Positions 7,878 through 16,250 of a stretch of DNA of 32,290 bases are shown in pieces. Position 1 is the first letter of the stretch. Each line of letters opens with the position of its first letter. The notes below the pieces were generated by a model. The model did not search any database, was not told the origin of the DNA, and was given only the letters and a program-made list of their open reading frames with translations. The position numbers and the translations under genes are program-made. Location of the stretch: positions 1-32,290 of the forward strand of contig DGSB01000050.1 of the NCBI GenBank assembly GCA_002390045.1, in the 5' to 3' direction. Origin of the DNA: Fibrobacter sp. UBA4373. GTDB lineage: Bacteria; Fibrobacterota; Fibrobacteria; Fibrobacterales; Fibrobacteraceae.

Positions 7878-8750
7878 ATGAAGTTTCAATTTAACACATC
7901 ATTCAAAGAGAAAATCGCCTCGCATATCTTTTTAGTTTCGGCTCTCGCGAGTATTCTCTTTGTGGCGCTGATTTGCGTTTTCCTGTTTGCAAACGGTATT
8001 CCGGCGATTCTTAAAATCGGCATTTCGGATTTTTTGTTCGGCAAGGAATGGGCGCCTACAGACGAACCTGCCGTTTACGGAATTTTCCCGATGATTCTCG
8101 GCAGTGTTTATGTAACTCTAGGAGCGCTTGCGATTGGTGCTTCGATAGGACTTTTGTCTGCGATTTTCCTTGCGCGATTCTGTTCCGACAGAATGCATAA
8201 GCTTTTGAAACCCGCCGTGGAACTTCTTGCGGGAATTCCGTCGGTGATCTACGGCTTTTTTGGACTTGTCGTCATCGTTCCGTTCGTGCGTCAAAATTTT
8301 GGCGGCAGCGGTGCGAGCATTTTGACCGCATCGATCCTTCTCGGCATCATGATTTTACCGACCATCATTTCGGTTTCCGAGGCGGCGCTTCGAGCGGTTC
8401 CCAACAGTTATTACGAAGGTTCGCTCGCCCTGGGGGCGACTCATGAAAGGAGCGTCTTCTTTACGGTTCTCCCGGCAGCGACTTCAGGAATTGTCGCCGG
8501 GTTCATTCTTGGATTCGGACGTGCGATCGGTGAAACGATGGCGGTGATCCTTGTCGCCGGTAACCAAGCGCGCATGCCGAACGGAATCCTGGGCGGTATC
8601 CGAACCTTGACGGCAAACATCGTCCTAGAAATGGGCTATGCAGCGGATTTGCATCGAGAAGCCTTGATTGCAACGGGTGTCGTCCTGTTCACCTTCATCC
8701 TGATCATCAACCTGATGTTTTCCATTCTGAAAAAGAGAGTTATCCAATGA
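7878..8750 (+). CDS. pstC: Phosphate ABC transporter permease PstC
   Basis: The 290-residue inner-membrane permease has about six hydrophobic helices, the first at about 16-38. The cytoplasmic coupling loop (EAA-type) is seen as EAALRAVPNSYYEGSLALGA, near residues 168-187, followed by the PAATSGIVAGFILGFGRAIGET segment typical of PstC. With PstA it forms the channel for phosphate, driven by PstB. The start at 7878 has only a weak A-rich ribosome site and lies just past a terminator hairpin, so expression is probably lower than that of the porin. The stop overlaps the pstA start (ATGA at 8747-8750). Confidence 0.96.
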   Translation: MKFQFNTSFKEKIASHIFLVSALASILFVALICVFLFANGIPAILKIGISDFLFGKEWAPTDEPAVYGIFPMILGSVYVTLGALAIGASIGLLSAIFLARFCSDRMHKLLKPAVELLAGIPSVIYGFFGLVVIVPFVRQNFGGSGASILTASILLGIMILPTIISVSEAALRAVPNSYYEGSLALGATHERSVFFTVLPAATSGIVAGFILGFGRAIGETMAVILVAGNQARMPNGILGGIRTLTANIVLEMGYAADLHREALIATGVVLFTFILIINLMFSILKKRVIQ

Positions 8751-9583
8751 TCAGTTATTACAAACGTTCACCCCTTTCCCTGGCTCTGAGAATCCTTGTG
8801 ACTCTCTCCATTGCGATAACAATTTTCGCATTGGGATTTTTGGTGATTTACATCCTTGTGAAGGGAATTCCCTTTCTCAAGCCGTCACTGTTTTCGCTCA
8901 CCTACAATTCGGAAAACGTTTCGTTCTTGCCTTCCATTCTGAACACGGTGATCATTATCCTCGGATCGATTCTGATCGCAGGGCCTCTCGGCATCTGCGC
9001 CGCCATCTATACGGTGGAATATGCGAGCCGCGGAAATAAGATCGTCGGCATTGTAAGGCTCACCACGGAAACGCTTTCGGGCATTCCCTCGATCATCTAC
9101 GGTCTATTCGGCATGCTCTTCTTTGTGACCGCCCTGCACCTGGGATATTCCCTCGTCTCCGGTATTCTGACGATTTCCATCATGATCCTTCCTCTGGTGA
9201 TGCGTACAACGGAAGAAGCTCTGCGTTCCGTTCCGGACAGCTACCGCGAAGGTTCCTATGGACTTGGCGCAGGGAAGCTCCGAACCGTTCTCGCGGTGAT
9301 TTTGCCCGCCGCCATTCCGGGCATCCTTGCGGGCGTCATTTTGGCGGTAGGTCGCGTCGTCGGTGAAACCGCAGCCTTGATCTACACGGCGGGAACGGTC
9401 GCCGATTTTCCGAAGGGAATCTTCTCTTCGGGCAGAACGCTTTCCGTCCACATGTACGAACTTTCTCGCGAAGGTCTTCACACCGGCGAAGCTTACGCCA
9501 CATCGGTCATCTTGATCGTAGTCGTCCTTCTCATCAACTGGGCATCTAACAAATTCGCCAAAAAGCTTGGAAAAAACTCATGA
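8747..9583 (+). CDS. pstA: Phosphate ABC transporter permease PstA
   Basis: This 278-residue partner of PstC has about six transmembrane helices. The coupling loop EEALRSVPDSYREGSYGLGA is clear, followed by ILPAAIPGILAGVILAVGRVVGETAALIYTAG, which is characteristic of PstA. The start codon overlaps the pstC stop (ATGA) and the stop overlaps the pstB start in the same way, so the three are translationally coupled and should be made in similar amounts. Length and order are standard for the family. Confidence 0.96.
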   Translation: MISYYKRSPLSLALRILVTLSIAITIFALGFLVIYILVKGIPFLKPSLFSLTYNSENVSFLPSILNTVIIILGSILIAGPLGICAAIYTVEYASRGNKIVGIVRLTTETLSGIPSIIYGLFGMLFFVTALHLGYSLVSGILTISIMILPLVMRTTEEALRSVPDSYREGSYGLGAGKLRTVLAVILPAAIPGILAGVILAVGRVVGETAALIYTAGTVADFPKGIFSSGRTLSVHMYELSREGLHTGEAYATSVILIVVVLLINWASNKFAKKLGKNS

Positions 9584-10338
9584 CACAAAAAGAAAAAATC
9601 ACCATTCAGGGCATGGACCTTTACTATGGAAACTTTCATGCACTTAAAAACGTCAGTCTGAACATTCAGCAGAATGAAATCATGGCATTTATCGGGCCTT
9701 CCGGCTGCGGAAAAAGCACGTTGCTCAAATCCTTGAATCGCATGAACGATCTCGTGGAAGGTTGCAAAATCACGGGCGACATCCGCTTGGACGGCGAAGA
9801 CATTTACGGCAAAATGGATCCGAACATTCTCCGCAAAAGAGTGGGCATGGTCTTTCAAAAGCCGAATCCATTTCCTATGAGTATCTACGACAACATCGCC
9901 TACGGTCCACGAACCCACGGCATTCACAAAAAAGAAAAGCTCGATGAAATCGTCGAGAACTCGCTCAAAAGTTCGGGCGTTTGGGATGAACTCAAGGACC
10001 GCTTAAAAAAGAATGCCCTCGGGCTCTCTGGCGGACAGCAGCAAAGACTTTGCATCGCCCGCGCCCTCGCCGTCTCTCCCGAAGTCTTGCTGATGGACGA
10101 ACCCACAAGCGCTCTTGACCCGATTTCGACTTCTAAAATCGAAGACCTGGTTCTTGAACTCAAAAAGGATTACACAATCGTCATGGTCACGCACAATATG
10201 CAACAGGCGACGCGAGTTTCCGACAGGACCGCCTTTTTCCTCCTGGGGGAAATCATCGAAGTCAATCAAACAGAAACCCTCTTCTCGCTGCCCAAGGACA
10301 AGCGTACCGAAGATTACATCACCGGGAGATTTGGATAA
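9580..10338 (+). CDS. pstB: Phosphate ABC transporter ATPase PstB
   Basis: The 252-residue cytoplasmic ATPase powers phosphate import through PstCA. It has Walker A GPSGCGKS at 39-46, the Q-loop FQKPNPFPMS at 92-101 (highly typical of PstB), the ABC signature LSGGQQQ at 149-155, Walker B VLLMDEP at 169-175 with the D-loop SALDP, and the switch His in MVTHNMQQATRVSD. All catalytic residues are intact. The start overlaps the pstA stop, and the stop shares a base with the phoU start (TAATG at 10336-10340). Confidence 0.97.
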   Translation: MTQKEKITIQGMDLYYGNFHALKNVSLNIQQNEIMAFIGPSGCGKSTLLKSLNRMNDLVEGCKITGDIRLDGEDIYGKMDPNILRKRVGMVFQKPNPFPMSIYDNIAYGPRTHGIHKKEKLDEIVENSLKSSGVWDELKDRLKKNALGLSGGQQQRLCIARALAVSPEVLLMDEPTSALDPISTSKIEDLVLELKKDYTIVMVTHNMQQATRVSDRTAFFLLGEIIEVNQTETLFSLPKDKRTEDYITGRFG

Positions 10339-11021
10339 TGAGAAACCGTTTTGATTCCCAACTCGAAATTTTAAGCAACACAATCGAAGAAATGGGTTCC
10401 CTTGTCGAAGATTCTTTAAGGGCCGCCATTGAAACCCTTTCTTCTTTGAACCGCGCCACAGCTAAGCACATTGTCGCGGCCGACAAGGAAATCGACCAAA
10501 AACAAAAAGAAATCGAAGGGCTCTGTCTGCGCCTCCTTTTAAGCCAACAGCCTGTAGCTCGTGACCTTCGATTGATTTCCGCCTCCCTCAAAATGGTCGG
10601 AGACTTAGAACGCATTGGCGACCAGGCCGCAGATATCGCAGAAATCGTCGCCTACACGGACCCAAGCGATGCGCCAATCCAGCTCGAAGCGATTCCCGCC
10701 ATGGGCAAGGCAACCCTGCTAATGCTCGGTCAAAGCGTGAGCGCCTTTACCGATAGGGACTTGCACTTGGCTCGTCACGTCATCGACAGCGACGATACCG
10801 TAGACGCCTGTTTTGCCTCTGCCAAAAGAGAGCTCGTTCAAATTGTTAAGAATAACGAAAGCCGTGCCGAGAGCGCCATCAACTCCATTATGGTTGCCAA
10901 ATACTTGGAACGCATTGGTGACCACGCGATGAACGTTGCGCAATGGGCAATCTTTGCCGAAACAGGAACGCATCACGGTGTAAGCTTGATCAACGGCGCA
11001 ACGGAAATCGACGACAAATAA
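10338..11021 (+). CDS. phoU: Phosphate signalling protein PhoU
   Basis: The 227-residue helical protein consists of two similar three-helix bundles. The metal-binding motif appears in each half exactly 100 residues apart: ERIGDQAADIAE at 91-102 and ERIGDHAMNVAQ at 191-202. PhoU proteins link the Pst transporter to the phosphate-sensing histidine kinase and repress the phosphate regulon when phosphate is plentiful. No PhoR or PhoB gene lies in this window, so the kinase and response regulator must be elsewhere. It is the last gene of the cluster and is followed by a hairpin terminator. Confidence 0.96.
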   Translation: MRNRFDSQLEILSNTIEEMGSLVEDSLRAAIETLSSLNRATAKHIVAADKEIDQKQKEIEGLCLRLLLSQQPVARDLRLISASLKMVGDLERIGDQAADIAEIVAYTDPSDAPIQLEAIPAMGKATLLMLGQSVSAFTDRDLHLARHVIDSDDTVDACFASAKRELVQIVKNNESRAESAINSIMVAKYLERIGDHAMNVAQWAIFAETGTHHGVSLINGATEIDDK

Positions 11022-11043
11022 TCCCTATCCATCCAAGCAAAAG

Positions 11044-11076
11044 TCCGGCAGGCGAAACGCCTAGCCGGATTTATAA
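11044..11076 (+). terminator. Rho-independent terminator after phoU
   Basis: The stem TCCGGC plus AGGCG pairs across an AAA loop with CGCCT and GCCGGA (11044-11069) with one bulged base, followed by TTTATAA. It lies 22 bases past the phoU stop and ends the phosphate operon. The T run is short, so termination may be moderate. Confidence 0.65.
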
Positions 11077-11184
11077 CCTATTAAACAAAAAGCCCGGCAA
11101 AGATTTAACACGAAGTCAGTGGATTCAAAATTCTTCTTCCTAAAAAAAGTTATGTTTGCGGGGTAAATATTTTAGGAGACCGCC

Positions 11185-12567
11185 ATGAGCGAAGAAATTC
11201 CGTACAAGATTTATCTTTCCGAAAAAGAAATTCCGACGAATTGGTATAACGTCCGCGCCGACATGAAAAACAAGCCGGCACCCCTGCTCAACCCGGGAAC
11301 CCACCAGCCGCTCACTCTCGAAGAGCTCACCCCGATTTTCTGCGAAGAACTTGCAAAGCAGGAACTTGACAACGACACCCGTTGGATTCCTATTCCGGAA
11401 GAAGTCCGCAACTTCTACAAGATGTATCGTCCGTCGCCGCTCGTTCGCGCCTATTGCCTTGAAAAAGCGCTCGACACCCCGGCTAAGATTTATTACAAGT
11501 TCGAAGGCAACAACACAAGCGGAAGTCACAAGTTGAATTCCGCAATTGCCCAAGCTTACTACGCAAAGAAGCAGGGCTTGAAGGGCGTCACAACCGAAAC
11601 GGGTGCCGGCCAATGGGGCACCGCCCTTTCGATGGCCTGTGCCTACTTTGGGCTGGATTGCAAGGTTTACATGGTGAAGGTTTCTTACGAACAGAAGCCG
11701 TTCCGTCGCGAAGTGATGCGCACCTACGGCGCAAGCGTCACCCCGTCGCCGTCCATGACAACGGAAGTCGGCCGTAAAATCAACGCCGAATATCCGGGAA
11801 CCTCCGGAAGCCTTGGTTGCGCAATTTCCGAAGCCGTCGAAGCGGCCACCCACATGGAAGGCTATCGTTACGAGCTCGGTTCCGTCTTGAACCAGGTCCT
11901 TTTGCACCAGACGATCATCGGTCTTGAAACCAAGGCTGCTCTCGACAAGTACAACATTGTCCCGGACATGATCATCGGTTGCGCAGGCGGCGGTTCTAAC
12001 CTCGGCGGCCTCGTTTCTCCGTTCCTCGGCGAAAAGATGCGCGGCGAAAAGGACTACCAGATTATCGCAGTGGAACCGGCATCTTGCCCGAGCTTTACCC
12101 GTGGCGTATTTGCTTACGACTTCTGCGACACCGGTCACGTTTGCCCGCTCGCAAAGATGTACACGCTCGGTTCTGAATTCATGCCGTCGGCAAACCACGC
12201 TGGCGGTCTCCGTTACCACGGTATGACCCCGATTCTTTCCCAGGCATATCACGACGGCTTTATGGAAGCCCGTTCCGTGGAACAGACTCGCGTCTTTGAA
12301 GCGGCAACACAGTTTGCCCGCGTAGAAGGAATCCTCCCGGCTCCGGAATCGAGTCATGCCATTCGCGTTGCCATCGACGAAGCTCTCAAGTGCAAGGAAT
12401 CCGGCGAAGCAAAGACGATCGTCTTTGGTCTTACGGGTACCGGTTACTTCGATTTGAAGGCTTACGCAGCCTACAATGACGGCAACATGAGTGACTACAT
12501 TCCAACGGATGAAGATCTTCAAAGGAGCTTCAACAAGATTCCGCGCTTCCCGGGAAACTTGGACTAA
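11185..12567 (+). CDS. trpB: Tryptophan synthase beta chain, TrpB2 type
   Basis: The 460-residue PLP enzyme condenses indole with serine to make tryptophan. It matches the longer TrpB2 subgroup: the extra N-terminal region (about 1-80, with PTNWYNVRADM and LNPGTHQPLT), RPSPLVRA, the PLP lysine in GSHKLN (Lys116), TTETGAGQWG, the phosphate-binding GCAGGGSNLGG, and LRYHGMTPI. Classical TrpB is about 390-400 residues. TrpB2 proteins lack some of the contacts for TrpA and are thought to use free indole. Consistent with this, no trpA or other trp gene is nearby. TTAGGAG precedes the ATG. It lies between two terminators, so it is probably monocistronic. Confidence 0.94.
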   Translation: MSEEIPYKIYLSEKEIPTNWYNVRADMKNKPAPLLNPGTHQPLTLEELTPIFCEELAKQELDNDTRWIPIPEEVRNFYKMYRPSPLVRAYCLEKALDTPAKIYYKFEGNNTSGSHKLNSAIAQAYYAKKQGLKGVTTETGAGQWGTALSMACAYFGLDCKVYMVKVSYEQKPFRREVMRTYGASVTPSPSMTTEVGRKINAEYPGTSGSLGCAISEAVEAATHMEGYRYELGSVLNQVLLHQTIIGLETKAALDKYNIVPDMIIGCAGGGSNLGGLVSPFLGEKMRGEKDYQIIAVEPASCPSFTRGVFAYDFCDTGHVCPLAKMYTLGSEFMPSANHAGGLRYHGMTPILSQAYHDGFMEARSVEQTRVFEAATQFARVEGILPAPESSHAIRVAIDEALKCKESGEAKTIVFGLTGTGYFDLKAYAAYNDGNMSDYIPTDEDLQRSFNKIPRFPGNLD

Positions 12568-12593
12568 CCCGCACTTTTCAAAAGTTCAAAACC

Positions 12594-12625
12594 AAAAGTC
12601 CCCGGCAATCGCCGAGGACTTTTTT
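12594..12625 (+). terminator. Bidirectional terminator between trpB and the GH5 gene
   Basis: AAAAGTCC and CGGC pair with GCCG and GGACTTTT across an AATC loop, with a run of six T residues at 12620-12625. The A-rich 5' arm gives T residues in the other direction too, so it can end both trpB and the convergent GH5 gene. Confidence 0.85.
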
Positions 12626-12665
12626 GTTCCTTCCGATTCAATTATACAGAATTTCAAACAAGCAT

Positions 12666-14297
12666 TTACTTCACGCGGAAACGAAGCACACTAGAGCCAC
12701 TTTTTGCAATGTAAACACCCTGACGTAAACTTACAAGGGAAAGAGTCGCCGAAGCACCGCTTACATGCACATGGCGAATCAAATTACCGTTTACATCAAA
12801 AAGGGTAATTTCCTTTTCCGAAGAAAGAACGTTGTCGGCCAAGCGCAACGACGGGTTCAAAACGACCTTCATTTCGATTGCCGTAAAATCGTCCACGCTT
12901 TCACTCGAACTAGACGGCCACGCTTCGCTCGCAACGACACTCGAGGAAGAGGAATACGCAATGACACTCGAGGAAGAGGAATATGCAATGACACTCGAGG
13001 AAGAGGAATATGCAACGACACTCGAAGAAGAATTGTCGTCGCGAATCGTCGAAGACGATGATGCAATCCCGGTATTCACATAATTTCCTAACCCATAAAC
13101 ATTTCGCATTGCATTGATCACGTCTACATCCACAACCTTCCCCGCAGTCGATGCGTTCGCCAAAGAATGACGAATGTAGCACATGTTGTCGAGCGTAGAA
13201 CTTTCATTTCCCATATCCCAGAGAATCGGGGTTAGACCGTAATTTTTTGCCGCAGTGGCCACATCTTTATGCCACTGAACCCGTCCATTCTTATGTTGCG
13301 TCAAAGCGGACCCGCTCAAAGCGTCCGTGTGCAGATTCGCTCCGAATTCTCCAATAATTACCGGGTAACCTTTGTCGATAAAGGAACTCTTCATTTTGGC
13401 GAACTGTTCATTTGCATGGGTAATGCTTGCAAGTTTTGCATCGACAGACTTACTCCAAGCGTTATAGCCCGCATTACGTTTGATTTCTGTCGTGCTCAAA
13501 TAATCGCCGTAATAATACTGAGGGAGAATACTTTCGCTAGCTCCCCAATTCTGCTCTCCAGTCATCAACGTATACTGATAAGGATCGTAATAATGCACTT
13601 CCACCATCAGGCGGCCCGAAACCTGATCCGTCGGCATCGTGGTATAAAAGTTACACGTCACATCGATATCGGTCTTCGGTCCCGAAACGATCAATGTACG
13701 CGTTTTATTGTTACCGCCTGTAGCACGAACCGCATCGATAAACGCCTGCTGGTACGATACAAGCGCAGGGATAAGCGATGCATTCCAACTTAAATCCAAG
13801 CCAGGTTCATTCATGCCCGAAAACAGCAAATGTTCGTCATAATTCACAAAACGATTCGCAATCTGCGTCCAATAAGCTTTTTGTTTTTCCACAATATTCG
13901 ACTTCGCACTGGTAAAGTCGTCATCTTGCAACCAGCCTCCGTCCCAGTGAATATTTAACACCGTATACAAGCCCGCATTCATCGCGTAATCCACCACGGT
14001 CTGCACCGAGTCAAGCCAGCCAGAATTGATGACGTTATTACTTGCATGGCTGTCCCAAGCGCACGGAATGCGCACCGTGTTAAAGCCCGCAGCCTTAATG
14101 GAATCCAAATATGCTTGTGTCGGGAAAATGTTTCCCCATCCTGTCGGGCCACCGTAATTCCCAGGGACTTCCATTGTATTTCCAATGTTATAGCCCATGC
14201 CCATATTTGCCTGCACTTGAACCGCAGTCGGCAAATCGGCAAACACAGAAGATGCCCCAACCAAAGCGGCGCTCAAAATACAATGTTTTAATTTCAT
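12666..14297 (-). CDS. Secreted GH5 endoglucanase with polyserine linker and T9SS-like C-terminal domain
   Basis: The 543-residue secreted enzyme cuts beta-1,4-glucans such as cellulose. Its domains are a signal peptide (1-20, VFA before DLP), a family 5 catalytic domain (about 25-400), a Ser-rich linker (412-466) and a C-terminal domain (about 475-543). The acid/base is Glu164 in GMNEPG and the nucleophile is Glu317 in VIIGEFGA. NIGNTME, RIPCAWDSH, NIHWDGGW and VEVHYYDPY are further GH5 landmarks. The linker is built from near-identical nine-residue units ending in VIAY. The last domain (ITLFDVNGNLIRHV...LRQGVYIAKSG) resembles a type A sorting domain of type IX secretion, suggesting export and surface anchoring. 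AAGGAG precedes the ATG. The exact GH5 subfamily and substrate are not determined. Confidence 0.92.
   Translation of the reverse strand: MKLKHCILSAALVGASSVFADLPTAVQVQANMGMGYNIGNTMEVPGNYGGPTGWGNIFPTQAYLDSIKAAGFNTVRIPCAWDSHASNNVINSGWLDSVQTVVDYAMNAGLYTVLNIHWDGGWLQDDDFTSAKSNIVEKQKAYWTQIANRFVNYDEHLLFSGMNEPGLDLSWNASLIPALVSYQQAFIDAVRATGGNNKTRTLIVSGPKTDIDVTCNFYTTMPTDQVSGRLMVEVHYYDPYQYTLMTGEQNWGASESILPQYYYGDYLSTTEIKRNAGYNAWSKSVDAKLASITHANEQFAKMKSSFIDKGYPVIIGEFGANLHTDALSGSALTQHKNGRVQWHKDVATAAKNYGLTPILWDMGNESSTLDNMCYIRHSLANASTAGKVVDVDVINAMRNVYGLGNYVNTGIASSSSTIRDDNSSSSVVAYSSSSSVIAYSSSSSVIAYSSSSSVVASEAWPSSSSESVDDFTAIEMKVVLNPSLRLADNVLSSEKEITLFDVNGNLIRHVHVSGASATLSLVSLRQGVYIAKSGSSVLRFRVK
12937..13044. repeat. 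27-bp tandem repeat in the polyserine linker
   Basis: Four units start at 12937, 12964, 12991 and 13018, exactly 27 bases apart. The first three are almost identical, beginning ACACTCGAGGAAGAGGAATA, and the fourth diverges. Read on the minus strand each encodes SSSSSV plus a three-residue VIAY-type joint. The near-identity at DNA level, beyond what the protein needs, points to recent expansion by slippage or unequal crossing-over. Confidence 0.9.
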
Positions 14298-14479
14298 CGC
14301 GGAACTCCTTTTCTCTTAAAGTAATTCCGCCCTCCAAGTTGAGTTTGTTACAAAAAGTTTAAGCGTTGTCCAAAGAATCCAGAATTCCTTTATTTCGCAC
14401 AAATTCGCAACAATTTGTCTCAATAAACAAAATCGGCATCTCAAATTTTCTTGCAAAAAACATTGCAACGATTCCAAAA

Positions 14480-14510
14480 CAAAAAAGCGACGCCATGCGC
14501 CGCTCTTTTT
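14480..14510 (-). terminator. Rho-independent terminator after the outer-membrane protein gene
   Basis: Minus-strand RNA forms an eight-base stem (AGCGGCGC with GCGUCGCU, one G-U pair; DNA 14486-14493 and 14497-14504) with a three-base loop, followed by six U. It lies 18 bases past the stop of the gene at 14529. On the plus strand the stem has a mismatch, so it works best for the minus strand. Confidence 0.8.
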
Positions 14511-14528
14511 CAAATCTTCAATGCAAAT

Positions 14529-15092
14529 TTAACGATAGCTGAGGTTGCACTTCACACCGATCAAATTTGCTTTCCATTCTTTAGCTCCGTCTTCAACCGA
14601 AGCCCGCTGGTAATAAGCTTCAACGCCAATACCGCCGCGCTTTCCCAAGTTCCAATCCTTGCCTGCCGAAACGCGGAAAGCAAAACCGAAGTCTTCGGAA
14701 TAGCCCTTATCAAAAGTAAAACGACCTGCGCCCAGAGAGCCACCCACGTAAAAATTCATCGGCAGCCAATAAGAGGCTCCACCGCCCAAATAAAGGAAGT
14801 CAATCGATTCATCCGACAAATTAAATGCCTCCAAAGAGCCCGCACCAACTGCATAAATCGCGAGATTCGAAATCAAAGAATAACCCAGTTTCAAATCGTA
14901 AGTATAGCCGAACAAGCCTTCACTTTCCACTTCCGTTGAGCCGCCATAATCGCCGAGATAATCCACATTTCCACGGACACTACCAAAATCCAAGCCAAAA
15001 CCAGCACTTGCATAAATGCCGGTACGATTTTCTCCAGCAAAAGCCATCGAAGTCAACAAAAAAAGCCCTAAAACCAAACCAAAGAATTTCAT
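14529..15092 (-). CDS. Small outer-membrane beta-barrel protein
   Basis: The 187-residue protein has a clear signal peptide (1-19, SMAFA before GENRTG). The alternating, Gly- and Tyr-rich strands (GIYASAGFGLDFG, YDLKLGYSLISNLAIYAVGAGSLEAF, FLYLGGGASYWLPMNFYVGGSLGAGRF) are typical of an eight-stranded OmpA/OmpX/opacity-like barrel. It ends in LSYR and lacks a terminal Phe. No peptidoglycan-binding domain follows. AGGGGA precedes the ATG. It follows the hydrolase gene by 52 bases on the opposite side of any obvious terminator, so it has its own promoter or reads on from the hydrolase gene. The specific role is unknown. Confidence 0.8.
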   Translation of the reverse strand: MKFFGLVLGLFLLTSMAFAGENRTGIYASAGFGLDFGSVRGNVDYLGDYGGSTEVESEGLFGYTYDLKLGYSLISNLAIYAVGAGSLEAFNLSDESIDFLYLGGGASYWLPMNFYVGGSLGAGRFTFDKGYSEDFGFAFRVSAGKDWNLGKRGGIGVEAYYQRASVEDGAKEWKANLIGVKCNLSYR

Positions 15093-15144
15093 TTTTCCCC
15101 TTTATTTAAGGCAAGGGCGCCATTGCCCCCGCCGAGGGCATAAG

Positions 15145-16203
15145 CTAGAAAAGATTTTCCGATTCGGTAAAGGCAAGTTCCGAAAGTTTCGACCGAAAAT
15201 CGTTGATTCTTGCCGCAGAATCTTCCCGTTTCGGATATGTAAAATTGCTCAACAAAACGACTGCCTTCTTTTTTTCAGCGTCAGCAACAATGCTTGAGCC
15301 GGTAAATCCAGTTTTTCCGAACATGTGCGGGTTGTGGGCATTCCCCATGAATTTGATGGCATCGAGTTCCCATCCAAGAGCCGTGCATTCGTCTTTGACG
15401 CGACCTTCCAAGGCATTTGTCGATACGAGTTTTAGAATTCCCGAGGGCATCACACGTTTGCCTTCAAACACTCCATCGTTTAAAATCATCGTCACGAATT
15501 TCAAAAGGTCCGGCACAGTGGAGAACATTCCCGCACTGCCGACCGGGAAAAACTTGCGCAAGACAAAAGCGCTTTCGTCGTGAATTTCTCCCTGGATTAT
15601 TCGTCCACGCCAGTTATCTTCTTCGGTCGCCACGATTTCTTCTTTCGCGACTCGGGTCAGCGGATCCCAGCCAGAACGTGTCATGCCAAGCGGCTTAAAA
15701 AATTCTTCCTCGCCGAGTTCCTGCAAATTTTTTCCGCCCGAAATTCGCATCAGCACAAGTCCAAGCAAAATGCTCGCCGGATTGCCGTAATTGAAAACAG
15801 TTCCCGGTTGTTGTTTAAAGCGATACTGAAAAAGTGAATCCAATATCTGCTCCGGCGGAAGGCGCTTTAAGGAACTCATCGGCACTCGATAGTCGAGGCT
15901 GTGCGTCAGCAAGTGACGCACAAGAATTTCGTTCCGGTAATTTGTACGTAATTCAGGAAGGAACTCGACGACTTTCGCATCTAAATCCAATTCTCCGTTT
16001 AAAACGCGTTTTAACGCAAGCGTCGATGTCGGGCAAACTTTTGTGACCGAAGCAATATCAAATACAGAATCTTCCGGTGTGCCATAGGCACGAATCTCCA
16101 TGCCTTCTTCCGACGTGAATCCGACAACCGCTTTAGAGAACACTCTACTTGCAATTGCACTTTCAAACAGGGTATTTAAGGATTTTTCAAATGCTTCGTT
16201 CAT
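15145..16203 (-). CDS. Beta-lactamase-fold serine hydrolase
   Basis: The 352-residue protein belongs to the class C beta-lactamase / penicillin-binding protein-like group (Pfam Beta-lactamase). It has the SxxK motif SVTK with nucleophile Ser52 and Lys55, the YxN motif YGN at 139-141, and FGKTGFTGSS at about 295-304 in the place of the third (KTG) motif. HLLTHSL and FFKPLGM are also family hallmarks. There is no signal peptide, so it appears cytoplasmic. It is more likely a peptidase or esterase than an antibiotic-resistance enzyme. The substrate is unknown. The ATG at 16203 lacks a clear ribosome site. It is divergent from the Nudix gene with only 47 bases between them. Confidence 0.88.
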   Translation of the reverse strand: MNEAFEKSLNTLFESAIASRVFSKAVVGFTSEEGMEIRAYGTPEDSVFDIASVTKVCPTSTLALKRVLNGELDLDAKVVEFLPELRTNYRNEILVRHLLTHSLDYRVPMSSLKRLPPEQILDSLFQYRFKQQPGTVFNYGNPASILLGLVLMRISGGKNLQELGEEEFFKPLGMTRSGWDPLTRVAKEEIVATEEDNWRGRIIQGEIHDESAFVLRKFFPVGSAGMFSTVPDLLKFVTMILNDGVFEGKRVMPSGILKLVSTNALEGRVKDECTALGWELDAIKFMGNAHNPHMFGKTGFTGSSIVADAEKKKAVVLLSNFTYPKREDSAARINDFRSKLSELAFTESENLF

Positions 16204-16250
16204 ATAAATAAGATAGATTTTCAGCTAAGGGAAAAAATGGGAGAAACCAA

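Noticed and set aside
11022..11184. Riboswitch, T-box or trp leader before trpB
   Set aside because: Apart from the phoU terminator no complex conserved fold, Trp-codon leader peptide or T-box sequence could be seen.
12937..13044. Regular 27-base direct repeats as a possible CRISPR array
   Set aside because: The units are contiguous with no spacers, stay in frame, and encode a Ser-rich linker within a cellulase.
15145..16203. Antibiotic-resistance beta-lactamase
   Set aside because: It has the fold and SxxK motif but no signal peptide and no true class C signature context; a peptidase or esterase role is more likely.
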